The notes below the pieces were generated by a model, which searched no databases, was not told the DNA's origin, and worked only from the letters and a program-made list of their open reading frames with translations. Both the position numbers and the translations under genes were made by a program. 64,000 nt of DNA from Chryseobacterium indologenes (GTDB taxonomy: Bacteria; Bacteroidota; Bacteroidia; Flavobacteriales; Weeksellaceae): contig LAZY01000006.1 of NCBI GenBank assembly GCA_001013295.1, positions 62,001 to 126,000 of the forward strand, given 5' to 3'. Shown piece after piece: positions 37,088 through 45,522 of this stretch (position 1 is the stretch's first letter; the number at the start of each line of letters is the position of its first letter).

Positions 37088-37630
37088 ATGAAATATACCT
37101 TACAAAATATTAGAAATCAGTTTCAAAAGAAACAAAGAATAAAGTTTTTGTTTTTCTGGGGTCATACTGCTAAAAGTGAAATTACCAAATCATGCTTTAG
37201 CCAATGGTTTACAGGAAGATTTGAAGAAAACGGAATTGTTTATAAAACAGCAGAACATTATATGATGGCAGGCAAAGCAAGATTATTTGATGATCCTGAA
37301 ACCCTGGAAAAGATATTGCTGTCAGCAACTCCTAATCAGGCCAAAAGCCTGGGAAGAAAAGTGAAGAATTTTGATCCCAAACATTGGGATGAGCACAAAT
37401 ATGAGATTGTAAAACAGGGGAATCTTTTAAAATTTTCCCAGAATAAAAAATTCGGAGACTTTCTTTTATCTACAAATGATAAAATTCTGGTAGAAGCCAG
37501 TCCGTATGATAGCATTTGGGGCATCGGAATGCTGGAAACAGATTCCAGAGCTGAAAATCCTTTATTATGGAATGGTGAAAATCTTTTAGGATTTGCTCTG
37601 ATGGAGGTAAGAGATGAATTGAGAAGGTAA
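37088..37630 (+). CDS. NADAR family protein (YbiA-like)
   Basis: NADAR domains (NAD and ADP-ribose; YbiA, RibX) act on N-glycosidic bonds of ADP-ribose or ribityl derivatives. Recent work ties some to removing ADP-ribose from guanine. The 180-residue protein shows the family pattern: FFWGH, the KTAEHYMMAGKA helix (E56, H57), W100 with KYEIVKQGNLLKF, LVEASPYDSIWGIG (E136, W144) and W-NGENLLGFALMEVR. I start it at ATG 37088 (MKYTLQNIRNQF); a TTG-initiated extension overlaps the operator. It is the first gene of the ADP-ribose operon. Confidence 0.9.
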   Translation: MKYTLQNIRNQFQKKQRIKFLFFWGHTAKSEITKSCFSQWFTGRFEENGIVYKTAEHYMMAGKARLFDDPETLEKILLSATPNQAKSLGRKVKNFDPKHWDEHKYEIVKQGNLLKFSQNKKFGDFLLSTNDKILVEASPYDSIWGIGMLETDSRAENPLLWNGENLLGFALMEVRDELRR

Positions 37631-37661
37631 AAACACAATAACCAGTCACAAAATATTAAGT

Positions 37662-38210
37662 ATGGAAAAGATAGAATTACACCCACAGATATTTCTGATT
37701 AAAAACTTTCTGACTCATGAAGAATGTGACCGATTTATAAGCGAATCGGAAGACAGAAAATTTGAAGAAGCAAAAATCAATGTTTTTGGACGTCAGCTGA
37801 TGAACAAAAGCGTTAGAAATAATGACAGGCTGATGATCTTTGACGAAAATACAGCTGAAGATCTTTTTAAAACAGCCGCTGGATTTTTACCGCAGGAGCA
37901 GGAAGGATATAAACTTCTGAATTTTAATGAAATGCTTAGGGTTTACAAATACGCTCCCGGGCAGCAATTTAAAATGCACAGAGATGGAAGCTATATCCGA
38001 AATGAACAGGAAAAAAGCTTTTATACATTTATGGTCTATCTGAATGATGATTTTGAAGGAGGAGAAACCGAATTTGAAAACCTGTTCACCGTAGCGCCTG
38101 AAAAAGGGACTGCGCTGGTCTTTTTTCATCCTCTGAGACATGAAGGAAAGACCCTGATCAACGGACTGAAATATGTACTGAGAACAGATGTTATGTATAT
38201 AAAAGATTGA
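37662..38210 (+). CDS. 2-oxoglutarate/Fe(II) dioxygenase (prolyl-4-hydroxylase-like)
   Basis: 182 residues in the double-stranded beta-helix fold of P4H/PKHD-type dioxygenases. The iron ligands are visible as HRD (H106, D108) and the distal H160 in LRHEG; R174 in YVLRTDVMY is placed to bind 2-oxoglutarate. The HxD-H-R spacing and FEGGETEF segment fit the family. Substrates of this class range from proteins to nucleic acids. Here the setting hints at an ADP-ribose-linked or RNA substrate, which is inference only. The next gene follows after 2 bases. Confidence 0.88.
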   Translation: MEKIELHPQIFLIKNFLTHEECDRFISESEDRKFEEAKINVFGRQLMNKSVRNNDRLMIFDENTAEDLFKTAAGFLPQEQEGYKLLNFNEMLRVYKYAPGQQFKMHRDGSYIRNEQEKSFYTFMVYLNDDFEGGETEFENLFTVAPEKGTALVFFHPLRHEGKTLINGLKYVLRTDVMYIKD

Positions 38211-38212
38211 AA

Positions 38213-38617
38213 ATGAAAAAAATATATGTTTTTGGAAACGGAAACCTTTCCTGGGAAGACTTTCACCGGTTGTATATAGAACCTTTACATACCATTGAGA
38301 TTTCAGAATGTGAATTTTTAATAGGCGACTTTAGAGGAGCAGATGTCATGATGATGGAGTTTTTGAAAAATAAAACAGCGAAAGTAACCATACTTCATGT
38401 GGGAGAAAGACCCAGATATTTTGCCGATACATTCAATACCCAGGCTGGAAACTGGAAAAAAATCGGTGGTTTTCGTTCCGATGGAGAAAGAGATCAACAG
38501 GGGATTGCTATGTGTACCCACTTCCTGGCAACAGATTTTAATTCCGACGAAAAAAGAATAAGCGGAACACAGAAGAATATTGAAAAATGTCTTGCATTAC
38601 AGAAGATAAGGCTGTAA
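38213..38617 (+). CDS. SLOG/YspA-like nucleotide-binding protein
   Basis: 134 residues. The N-terminal strand KIYVFGNG and the loop FLIGDFRGADVMMMEFL (about 36-52) match the G-x-x-x-GAD pattern of the SLOG superfamily (DprA/LOG/YspA), Rossmannoid domains thought to bind or process nucleotide-derived ligands. The later HVGERPRYFADTFNTQAGNW is not typical and could mark a distinct subfamily. I use ATG 38213; TTG 38207 is possible. It sits inside the ADP-ribose operon, which suits a ligand-sensing or N-glycosidase role. Confidence 0.6.
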   Translation: MKKIYVFGNGNLSWEDFHRLYIEPLHTIEISECEFLIGDFRGADVMMMEFLKNKTAKVTILHVGERPRYFADTFNTQAGNWKKIGGFRSDGERDQQGIAMCTHFLATDFNSDEKRISGTQKNIEKCLALQKIRL

Positions 38618-38637
38618 AACTATGCTCTTTTGTTTTT

Positions 38638-38652
38638 GCGTACTTATAACAC
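38638..38652. promoter_or_regulatory. Candidate NrtR operator (copy 4, internal)
   Basis: GCGTACTTATAACAC combines one half-site of the nrtR form (GCGTA) with one of the NADAR form (ATAACAC). It lies 14 bases upstream of the coiled-coil gene start, suggesting an internal regulated promoter in the operon. It is the weakest of the four copies. Confidence 0.45.
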
Positions 38653-38666
38653 AAAATAACAGATTT

Positions 38667-39002
38667 ATGGAAGATGAATTAAAGCCAAGATTTATCGAAT
38701 CATTACAGAGAAATAATGATCAGATCAGAGAAGACCGAGCCAGAACAATTGGAGCAGATTCAGAATTGATCTACAGGCGCAGGGTAGAAGATCTAGAATT
38801 GAAAATCAAAAGACTGGAAAGAGAACAGAATGGTCTTATTGACATCAGTCCCTTGGACAGGAACAGCTTAACCTTTGCGGATTTCAATCCTGAAGCATTT
38901 GTTCAGAAAGACATGGAATTATCATTAACAATCAGAAATCTGAATATTCAGCTCGAGGTAACCAGAAAGAGATTTGAATATTTATTTGGAAAAACATTTT
39001 AA
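38667..39002 (+). CDS. Small coiled-coil protein, function unknown
   Basis: 111 residues, no signal peptide or membrane segment. Two charged helical stretches, ELIYRRRVEDLELKIKRLER (about 33-52) and MELSLTIRNLNIQLEVTRKR (about 82-101), look like coiled coils. No family is recognised. ATG 38667 is preferred because the upstream frame runs through the candidate operator. It is followed three bases on by the vWA gene, and the two may work as a pair. Confidence 0.65.
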   Translation: MEDELKPRFIESLQRNNDQIREDRARTIGADSELIYRRRVEDLELKIKRLEREQNGLIDISPLDRNSLTFADFNPEAFVQKDMELSLTIRNLNIQLEVTRKRFEYLFGKTF

Positions 39003-39005
39003 GTT

Positions 39006-39860
39006 ATGGGAGGTACAAGATACGATATAGACGCTCGTTATGACAGAGCAAGCAAAGCAGGCTACAGAACAAAATCTGCAGGTGAGATCTTCACTCAGAA
39101 TGCCAAAAGAATGGCGCATGAATCAATGAATCCTTATGGAGTTTCTTTCAGAGAATCCAGAGACTCAGAAGTTCACCCTCATTCAGTTCCTATTATTCTG
39201 GGATTGGATGTAACAGGAAGTATGGGACATATTCCCCACGAATTGATCAGAGAAGGGCTGCCAAAACTGATGGGAGGAATTATCCAGGGAGGTGTTCCCG
39301 ATCCGGCACTTTTATTTCTGGGAATCGGAGATCATGAATGTGATGGTTATCCTCTACAGGTTGGGCAGTTTGAATCAGGAGATGAAGAGTTGGATATGTG
39401 GCTTACCCGCACCTATATAGAATCCGGAGGTGGAGGAAATGCCGGAGAAAGCTATCTTTTAGCATGGTATTTTGCTGCTTTTCATACAAGAACCGACGCT
39501 TTTGAAAAGAGAAAACAAAAAGGGCTGTTGTTTACCGTAGGAGATGAACCCTGCCTGAAGACACTTCCTGCCTCTGCTATCAGAGAAATTATGGGAACAG
39601 GCCAGCAAACGTATACCCATCACGAACTACTGGAAGAAGCAAGGAAAAAATATGAAGTCTACCATATCAGCGTTCTGCATTCAGATCAGGCGATAAGAGC
39701 AGATAAAGGATGGAAAGAACTATTGGGACAAAACTGTATATCAATAGAGGATTACAGGGAAATTCCGAATGTTATTAAAAATATCATTTGCGATCAGGTT
39801 AAAGATAAATTCCCGGATACATTAGGAATGGAGGGATTGGATGGGTTTCACATGCTTTAG
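39006..39860 (+). CDS. von Willebrand factor A-domain protein
   Basis: 284 residues, cytoplasmic by appearance. The MIDAS metal site is seen as D-x-T-x-S in LGLDVTGSMGHI (D68, T70, S72), followed by the acidic GDHECDGYP and a GGGGNAGESY loop that may complete the site. The N-terminal 55 residues (MGGTRYDIDARYDRASKAGY) are polar and unlike standard vWA proteins. vWA domains mostly mediate protein-protein interaction with chaperone-like ATPases, but no MoxR-type ATPase is present. It may bridge the enzymes of this operon. Confidence 0.8.
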   Translation: MGGTRYDIDARYDRASKAGYRTKSAGEIFTQNAKRMAHESMNPYGVSFRESRDSEVHPHSVPIILGLDVTGSMGHIPHELIREGLPKLMGGIIQGGVPDPALLFLGIGDHECDGYPLQVGQFESGDEELDMWLTRTYIESGGGGNAGESYLLAWYFAAFHTRTDAFEKRKQKGLLFTVGDEPCLKTLPASAIREIMGTGQQTYTHHELLEEARKKYEVYHISVLHSDQAIRADKGWKELLGQNCISIEDYREIPNVIKNIICDQVKDKFPDTLGMEGLDGFHML

Positions 39861-39926
39861 AAGATAACCCTTCCGCGAAAGTAGAAGAATGAATTGAACA
39901 AGGTTTCACAAGATAAACAGAAGAAC

Positions 39927-40997
39927 ATGAAAAAGGCACAAATCGTTATAGGACTTGGTTTTGGTGATGAAGGAAAAGGAATCACCACAGATTTTTTGGC
40001 TTGTCAGAATCCGCATTCTGTTGTCATCAGGTTTTCCGGAGGGCAGCAGGCAGCACATACCGTGATGATTGGAGATCAAAAACATGTTCATTCCAGCTTT
40101 GCAAGTGGAGCACTTCGCGGTCTGCCTTCTTATTTTACTGAACATTGCACAATTCACCCGGTTTTTCTGCTCAATGAACAGGAAGAACTGAAAGAAAAGA
40201 AAGGAAATATCGAGCTGCATATTCATCCGCTGGCAAAAGTAACCACTCCTTTTGATGTCTGGCAAAACAGAACAAATGCCAGAAATCTGGAACATGGAAC
40301 ATGCGGAAAAGGAGTAGGAGCTACCATGAAAAGAAATGAGAGCCCTTATAAACTATTTGCCATAGACCTTATCGCTCCAAGAGAAATGCTGATAGAAAAG
40401 CTGAAAGGAATAGCGTATTACTATGGTTTTATAGAAGAAAATGAAATCAGAGAATATCTTCAGACTTTCTTGGAAGCAGTGGGTAAAATAGATTGGAAAA
40501 TAGATGATTATACCTATCTGGACTCATTTGATCATCTTATTTTTGAAGGCAGCCAGGGAATTTTACTGGATATGGACCATGGGGTATTTCCCAACGTGAC
40601 CTATGCCAGCACAACCTCAAAAAATGCCCATGATGTCTGTAAGCTTTTGAAAATTGAAGACATTGAAATGTATTATGTAACCAGAAGTTATGCTACACGT
40701 CATGGAAGCGGTTGGATGAGCAATGAAAAGAAAATCAGTCTTAAAAACAATGAAGAGGAAACCTGTACATTTAATGAATACCAGAAAGAACTCCGGTTGG
40801 GAACATTAGACTATGATCTGCTGAATTATGCCTTGAAACTGGATGGGGCTTATGGCTATCCAACCAAAAAAAATCTGGTAGTTACCTGCCTGGATCAGAC
40901 GGATGAAAAATTTGAACCGGAAAAACTGAAAACAGAATTTGATACCATCTACGGATCCTATTCACCTTGCTCGGAAGATTTTAAAAAGTTTTCTTAA
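39927..40997 (+). CDS. Short adenylosuccinate synthetase-like (PurA-like) ligase
   Basis: PurA joins aspartate to IMP using GTP. This 356-residue homolog is shorter than bacterial PurA (about 430). It keeps the GTP/catalytic loop GFGDEGKG (D14) and the catalytic histidine loop GGQQAAHT (H44), plus HGTCGKGVGATMKRNE and FEGSQGILLDMDHGVFPNVT. The aspartate-binding TTTGRRRR-type loop is replaced by a segment around KELRLGTLDYDLL, and the KLD base-recognition motif reads CLD. So the substrates are probably not plain IMP and Asp. It lies within the ADP-ribose operon, not with purine genes. I use ATG 39927; 39894 would add 11 residues. Confidence 0.82.
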   Translation: MKKAQIVIGLGFGDEGKGITTDFLACQNPHSVVIRFSGGQQAAHTVMIGDQKHVHSSFASGALRGLPSYFTEHCTIHPVFLLNEQEELKEKKGNIELHIHPLAKVTTPFDVWQNRTNARNLEHGTCGKGVGATMKRNESPYKLFAIDLIAPREMLIEKLKGIAYYYGFIEENEIREYLQTFLEAVGKIDWKIDDYTYLDSFDHLIFEGSQGILLDMDHGVFPNVTYASTTSKNAHDVCKLLKIEDIEMYYVTRSYATRHGSGWMSNEKKISLKNNEEETCTFNEYQKELRLGTLDYDLLNYALKLDGAYGYPTKKNLVVTCLDQTDEKFEPEKLKTEFDTIYGSYSPCSEDFKKFS

Positions 40998-41078
40998 TAG
41001 CCACAGATAGAGGGATTAATTTTATATTTAGACCGGGAATAGAATGGTGATATTGATCATGAATTAAAAAGGAATACA

Positions 41079-41555
41079 GTGAAAACGATACAATATATAA
41101 AAGGAGATGCCACTTCCCCGCAGGCAAAAGGGATAAAGATAATTGCCCATATCTGTAATGACATCGGAGGTTGGGGAAAAGGTTTTGTACTTGCGGTTTC
41201 CAAAAGATGGGAAACACCTGAAAAAGAATATAGGAACTGGCACCGTTTCAGAAGTGAAAATAATTTTGGGTTGGGAGAAATTCAGGTTGTACAGGTTGAA
41301 AAATACATCTATGTCGCCAATATGATCGGCCAGAAAGGAATCAAAACCGGAAGCAACGGAGTTCCCGTTCGATACGAAGCGATTGAAAAATGTCTGGAAA
41401 CATTGGCTAAAGAGGCTTCAGATCTCAATGCCAGTGTTCATATGCCGAGAATCGGATGTGGATTGGCAGGCGGAAAATGGACGGAAGTAGAACCTATTAT
41501 AGAAAGAACCTTGCTTAGAAATAATGTTGAGGTGTACATATATGATTTTGAATAA
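41079..41555 (+). CDS. Macrodomain protein (Poa1p/TARG1-like)
   Basis: A 158-residue single macrodomain. IQYIKGDATSPQAKGIKIIAHICNDIGGWGKGF gives the GD and N-D-x-GG-x-GKG ligand loops, and MPRIGCGLAGGKW the second phosphate loop. The arrangement is closer to the Poa1p/ALC1/TARG1 branch, which removes ADP-ribose from acidic residues or dephosphorylates ADP-ribose-1''-phosphate, than to MacroD. The start is GTG 41079 after an AAAAGGA ribosome site. With kptA in the same operon, whose by-product is ADP-ribose 1'',2''-cyclic phosphate, an Appr-1''-P role is attractive. Confidence 0.85.
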   Translation: MKTIQYIKGDATSPQAKGIKIIAHICNDIGGWGKGFVLAVSKRWETPEKEYRNWHRFRSENNFGLGEIQVVQVEKYIYVANMIGQKGIKTGSNGVPVRYEAIEKCLETLAKEASDLNASVHMPRIGCGLAGGKWTEVEPIIERTLLRNNVEVYIYDFE

Positions 41556-41566
41556 GACAATCAACA

Positions 41567-42160
41567 ATGAAAGAATTTGAAATAAGAGCAGACTATACAA
41601 ACGATACCCTTGTGGTATATCAGGCTTACAATAAAGCCATTGCCCAATCTGCTGTGGAAAATCAGAAATTCTGTGCTCCATTTTCGTTCAGCAGAATGAC
41701 CTGGATCAAGCCGTCTTTTCTCTGGATGATGGAACGGAGTAACTATGGACAGAAATCCAATCAGGAATATACACTGGCCATTCATATTAAAAGAGAAGCT
41801 TGGGAAAAAGCATTACAAAAAGCCATTCTCACTTCTCCCGAAAAAAGGGTTTATCCCGATCCGCATTCCTGGGAAAGAGATTTTGAAAATGCAGAAGTGT
41901 ATGTGCAGTGGGATCCTGAAAGGAATATTAAAGGAACGAAACTCAACTATCGCTCCATTCAGGTTGGTATAAGCAGACTTCTGATAAAAGAGTTCAATGA
42001 AGAATGGATTGTGAAAATAGAGGATTATACTCCTTTGGTAAAGAAGATACGAAGCTTTACAAAATCGGGAGATTTTGACAAGGCAAAGAAATTACTGCCT
42101 GTGGAAAAAATGTATCCTTTATCAGATAACCTGGCTCGGAAAATCGGAGCTACAGTTTAA
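41567..42160 (+). CDS. DUF4291 protein (copy 1)
   Basis: 197 residues of the DUF4291 family. Hallmarks are IRADYTNDTLVVYQAYNKAIAQSAV, the strongly conserved RMTWIKPSFLWMMERSNYGQK, the EYTLAIHIKREAWE segment, VYVQWDPERN and YRSIQVGIS. The biochemical function of the family is not established to my knowledge. The rigid conservation of Arg, Trp, Lys and Asp suggests an enzyme or a nucleotide-binding protein. It lies 11 bases after the macrodomain gene, and a second copy lies two genes on. Confidence 0.88.
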   Translation: MKEFEIRADYTNDTLVVYQAYNKAIAQSAVENQKFCAPFSFSRMTWIKPSFLWMMERSNYGQKSNQEYTLAIHIKREAWEKALQKAILTSPEKRVYPDPHSWERDFENAEVYVQWDPERNIKGTKLNYRSIQVGISRLLIKEFNEEWIVKIEDYTPLVKKIRSFTKSGDFDKAKKLLPVEKMYPLSDNLARKIGATV

Positions 42161-42177
42161 TACATAAATATAAACCA

Positions 42178-43410
42178 ATGAAAACAACAAGACTTTACAG
42201 ACCGGTAGGTGAAAAAGAAATGCTGCTGATCATAGAAAACGGATTTAAAGAATTTCCACCAAGACTGGAATGGCAGCCGATTTTTTATCCTGTTCTTGAT
42301 GAAAGCTATGCCTCTGAGATCGCTGAAAAGTGGAATACAAGAGATGAATTCGGGAATTACCTCGGTTTTGTGACGCAGTTTGATGTTTTGGAAGAGGTGG
42401 CGAATCAATATCCTGCACAGAATGTAGGAGCCAGAAATCATAATGAGCTGTGGGTTCCTTCTGAAGAACTGGAAGCATTTAATGCAGGTATTGTAGGAAA
42501 AGTTGGGGTGATCAAAGTATTTATAGGGAAAGGCTTCAAAAAGCCGGCAAATGATGAGGTAGAGAATTTACTATTAAACATAAAAAAACTAACAATGACC
42601 AATAAAGGAATGGCAAAAGATACATTGGATATCCTAGCCAAGAAATATTATATCAACGAACACAACGAAAAAATAGATATAGAAAACGAACTGGAAATCA
42701 GTAAAAAAGGAACCGTTCTGTACACTCCGGAACAACTTTCAGAAATGAGGGAAGCCGCAATGCCGAAAACCCATTTCGAAACCCACTTTGAAACCTGGAA
42801 GTGCAGTTCACTGAAAGCCATTTTACAATTGGCGGAAGAAGAAGACCAGGAGAAACTTATGTGTCTGAATTTTGCTTCAGCCAAAAATCCGGGTGGCGGC
42901 TTTATCAACGGAGCAGAAGCCCAGGAAGAAAGTCTGGCAAGAACTTCAGGACTCCATGAAAGCTTACTTCAGGCATGGGATTATTACACCATTCACAGGG
43001 CTATGGAATCCTGTTTTTATACTGATAACATGATTTACAGCCCGAAAGTTCCTGTGTTCAGAAAAGATAAAGGAGAGCTGCTTACAAAGCCCGTTTTTTG
43101 TAATTTCATCACTTCTCCGGCGGTAAATGCAGGTGTTGTAAAGAAACAGGAGCCGGAAAGAGCCGGTGAAATACTGGATGCCATGGATGTGAGAACAGAT
43201 AAGATGCTTTCATTGGCCCTACATCAGGGAAATGAAGTATTGATTTTAGGAGCCTGGGGTTGCGGAGTGTTTAAAAATGATCCGAAAGAGATTGCAGGAT
43301 TGTTTAAAAAATATCTTCAAGGAAAATATAAGAACAGATTTAAAAGAGTGGTTTTTGCCGTGCTGACCAAAAAGGAAGAGATGCTGAAGCCATTCGAAGA
43401 AATACAATGA
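42178..43410 (+). CDS. Fusion of an ADP-ribosylation/crystallin J1-type domain and a bacterial PARG-like domain
   Basis: 410 residues in two parts. Residues 1-120 (LYRPVGEKEMLLI, FPPRLEWQPIFYPVL, GFVTQFDV, QNVGARNHNELWVPSEELEAFNAGIVG) match the small domain that databases call ADP-ribosylation/crystallin J1; its role is unproven and an ART-like fold is possible. Residues 140-405 are a TIGR02452-type poly(ADP-ribose) glycohydrolase domain, with LNFASAKNPGGGFINGAEAQEES as the ligand loop and catalytic Glu pair, and ILGAWGCGVFKNDP near the end. A transferase-like and a hydrolase-like half in one chain would act on the same modification. It overlaps the next gene by four bases. Confidence 0.82.
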   Translation: MKTTRLYRPVGEKEMLLIIENGFKEFPPRLEWQPIFYPVLDESYASEIAEKWNTRDEFGNYLGFVTQFDVLEEVANQYPAQNVGARNHNELWVPSEELEAFNAGIVGKVGVIKVFIGKGFKKPANDEVENLLLNIKKLTMTNKGMAKDTLDILAKKYYINEHNEKIDIENELEISKKGTVLYTPEQLSEMREAAMPKTHFETHFETWKCSSLKAILQLAEEEDQEKLMCLNFASAKNPGGGFINGAEAQEESLARTSGLHESLLQAWDYYTIHRAMESCFYTDNMIYSPKVPVFRKDKGELLTKPVFCNFITSPAVNAGVVKKQEPERAGEILDAMDVRTDKMLSLALHQGNEVLILGAWGCGVFKNDPKEIAGLFKKYLQGKYKNRFKRVVFAVLTKKEEMLKPFEEIQ

Positions 43411-44042
43411 AACTCAAACTAAAAAAATATAGAGAACAACTGGAAGACTGGCCTCAAAAAGGACATCATATCATGGCACAATACGATGAAGAGAAAATCA
43501 TTGTCTATCAGTCCTACAAAAAAAGGATAGGAGACTTTGCAGTTAAAAACCAATATTTTGGAGGAGATTTCAGTCTTGAAAGAATAACCTGGATCAAACC
43601 AAACTTTCTTTGGATGATGTACAGGAACGGATGGGGAACAAAAGAAGGGCAGGAATGTGTACTGGCAATCCATTTAAAACTGGAAGCTTTCAAAAGATAT
43701 TTGAAAAACAGTGTTTATTCTTCTTATAACGAGAAATTGGGAATATCCAGGGACGAATGGCAGGATCAGGTAAAAGAATCATCCGTAAGATTACAGTGGG
43801 ATCCGGATCATGACCCTTTTGGGAACAAACTGAAGCGAAGAGCGATACAGATCGGTTTAAGAGGTGACTTTATAAGATCTTTTGCCAAAGATGATCTGAT
43901 AGTAATTGAAGATATTTCAGACTTTGTGAAAGAACAATATCAGTTTGTTTTGAATGACGATTTGGATAATCTGATCATTCCGGCAGAAAAACCCTTATTA
44001 TTTGAAGATGAAAATCTCAATAAAAAACTGAAGATACAATGA
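43407..44042 (+). CDS. DUF4291 protein (copy 2)
   Basis: 211 residues, paralogous to the gene at 41567: AQYDEEKIIVYQSYKKRIGDFAV, RITWIKPNFLWMMYRNGWGTKEGQE, CVLAIHLKLEAFKRYL, VRLQWDPDHDP and RRAIQIGLRGDF. The core motifs are all kept, so both copies should be active. This copy carries about 15 extra N-terminal residues. It overlaps both neighbours by four bases and is thus co-translated between the PARG-like fusion and an ADP-ribosylglycohydrolase. Confidence 0.88.
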   Translation: MKLKLKKYREQLEDWPQKGHHIMAQYDEEKIIVYQSYKKRIGDFAVKNQYFGGDFSLERITWIKPNFLWMMYRNGWGTKEGQECVLAIHLKLEAFKRYLKNSVYSSYNEKLGISRDEWQDQVKESSVRLQWDPDHDPFGNKLKRRAIQIGLRGDFIRSFAKDDLIVIEDISDFVKEQYQFVLNDDLDNLIIPAEKPLLFEDENLNKKLKIQ

Positions 44043-44950
44043 AAAATGATAAACTCTTTCTGGCCTCAAAATCAGTCTTTGGAACATCCATAGGAGATGC
44101 CTTCGGAGAAAGTTTTTTTGGAGAGGAAAGTCTGATGAAGACTTATATCCACCAAAGAATTCTTCCCGAAACCACTCTGGATTTTACCGATGATACCATT
44201 ATGTCAATAGCCGTTTTCAATTCTTTGAGAAAATGGGAACAAATTGATCAGCGTTTTTTGGCTGAAGAGTTTACGAAAAATTATTATCTGGATATGAACC
44301 GGGGCTATGGTCCATCCATGCACCAGTATTTCAGAGCAGTGAAAAACGGAGAAAGCTGGAAAGAAGTTTCCTATTCAAAATTTGAAGGGCAAGGTTCTAT
44401 GGGAAATGGAGGAGCAATGAGAGCAACGGCCATAGGAGCTTTCTTTTATGATGATTTTGAGAAACTTAAAGAAAGTGCAGAGCTTTCCTGTGAAGTAACT
44501 CATGCCAACAGAGAAGCAATAGAAGGAACAAAAGCAATAGCTCTGGCGGCAGCTTTTGCAGTTCAGGAAGCATCAGGATTAAGAATGCTTGATCATCAGG
44601 AATTTATTCAGAAAATTCAAAATGAATTAGCTGACTCCGATATGAAAAGCAAGCTCAATAAAGCACTTTATATGGATGAAAATCCAAGTATAGAATTATT
44701 GGTAAGCACACTGGGAAACGGAGTGAAAATGACCGCTCAGGATACCATTCCACTGGTCATCTGGATGCTGTCAAGATACAGAAAGAACTTTGAAGAATGC
44801 CTTTGGAACACCGTTTCAGCTTTAGGGGACAGAGATACAACCTGCGCTATGGCAGGCGGAGTCAGTATTCTTTGCTGTGAAGAAAATACAGTTCCGGACT
44901 GGGTAAAAGAGGTAGACAATTGGAAAAACAGTCAGTTTTATGGAAATTGA
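44039..44950 (+). CDS. ADP-ribosylglycohydrolase (DraG/ARH family, copy 1)
   Basis: 303 residues of the all-helical DraG/ARH family, which removes ADP-ribose from protein side chains (or O-acetyl-ADP-ribose) with two magnesium ions. Metal motifs are visible: [14 protein letters not shown] (50-53), [17 protein letters not shown], and [13 protein letters not shown] near residue 263. The order and spacing are normal, so it should be active. It overlaps DUF4291 copy 2 at its start and the MacroD-like gene at its end. Confidence 0.93.
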   Translation: MKNDKLFLASKSVFGTSIGDAFGESFFGEESLMKTYIHQRILPETTLDFTDDTIMSIAVFNSLRKWEQIDQRFLAEEFTKNYYLDMNRGYGPSMHQYFRAVKNGESWKEVSYSKFEGQGSMGNGGAMRATAIGAFFYDDFEKLKESAELSCEVTHANREAIEGTKAIALAAAFAVQEASGLRMLDHQEFIQKIQNELADSDMKSKLNKALYMDENPSIELLVSTLGNGVKMTAQDTIPLVIWMLSRYRKNFEECLWNTVSALGDRDTTCAMAGGVSILCCEENTVPDWVKEVDNWKNSQFYGN

Positions 44951-45455
44951 AATCATAAAAGGAGATATTACAAAGATCTCTGCAGATGCGATCGTTAATG
45001 CTGCCAATTCTTCCTTACTGGGCGGCGGCGGTGTAGACGGAGCCATTCATAGAGCAGGAGGACCAGATATTCTGGAAGAATGCAGAGCCATTAGAAACAG
45101 ACAGGGAAAATGCAGTACAGGAGAAGCTGTGGTAGCGACAGCTGGAAATCTTTCCGCACAATATGTCATTCATACAGTAGGTCCGGTTTGGAATGATGAT
45201 GAAGAAAGATGCTCAGGGCTTTTATCCAGCTGTTATATCAACTCTTTAAAGCTGGCAGACAGCCTGGGAGTCAAAACAATAGCTTTTCCCAATATCAGTA
45301 CGGGAATCTATAGATTTCCCAAAACAATAGCAGGAAAAATTGCTGTAGATGAGGTCAGGAAATTTCAGCCAGATCACCTAAAGAAAGTTATTTTTGTATG
45401 CTTTGATGATGAAAATGAAGAAATTTATAAAAACCTTTTAAACCATCCTTGTTAA
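44940..45455 (+). CDS. MacroD-type macrodomain, O-acetyl-ADP-ribose deacetylase (YmdB-like)
   Basis: 171 residues with the textbook MacroD sequence: [56 protein letters not shown] and [14 protein letters not shown]. This class hydrolyses O-acetyl-ADP-ribose, the sirtuin product, and mono-ADP-ribose on acidic residues. A sirtuin is the next gene, which makes the product/consumer link direct. It starts 11 bases before the ARH gene ends. Confidence 0.95.
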   Translation: MEIEIIKGDITKISADAIVNAANSSLLGGGGVDGAIHRAGGPDILEECRAIRNRQGKCSTGEAVVATAGNLSAQYVIHTVGPVWNDDEERCSGLLSSCYINSLKLADSLGVKTIAFPNISTGIYRFPKTIAGKIAVDEVRKFQPDHLKKVIFVCFDDENEEIYKNLLNHPC

Positions 45456-45522
45456 GGATCAATAAAATTTGTGCATTAGTGGCAAAATAAAGCATAGTGT
45501 ACAAAACAAAATATAAAAACCA

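Noticed and set aside
39927-40997. Annotating the PurA-like gene as the housekeeping purA
   Set aside because: It is too short, has altered aspartate- and base-binding motifs, and lies in an ADP-ribose operon. A separate purA is expected elsewhere.
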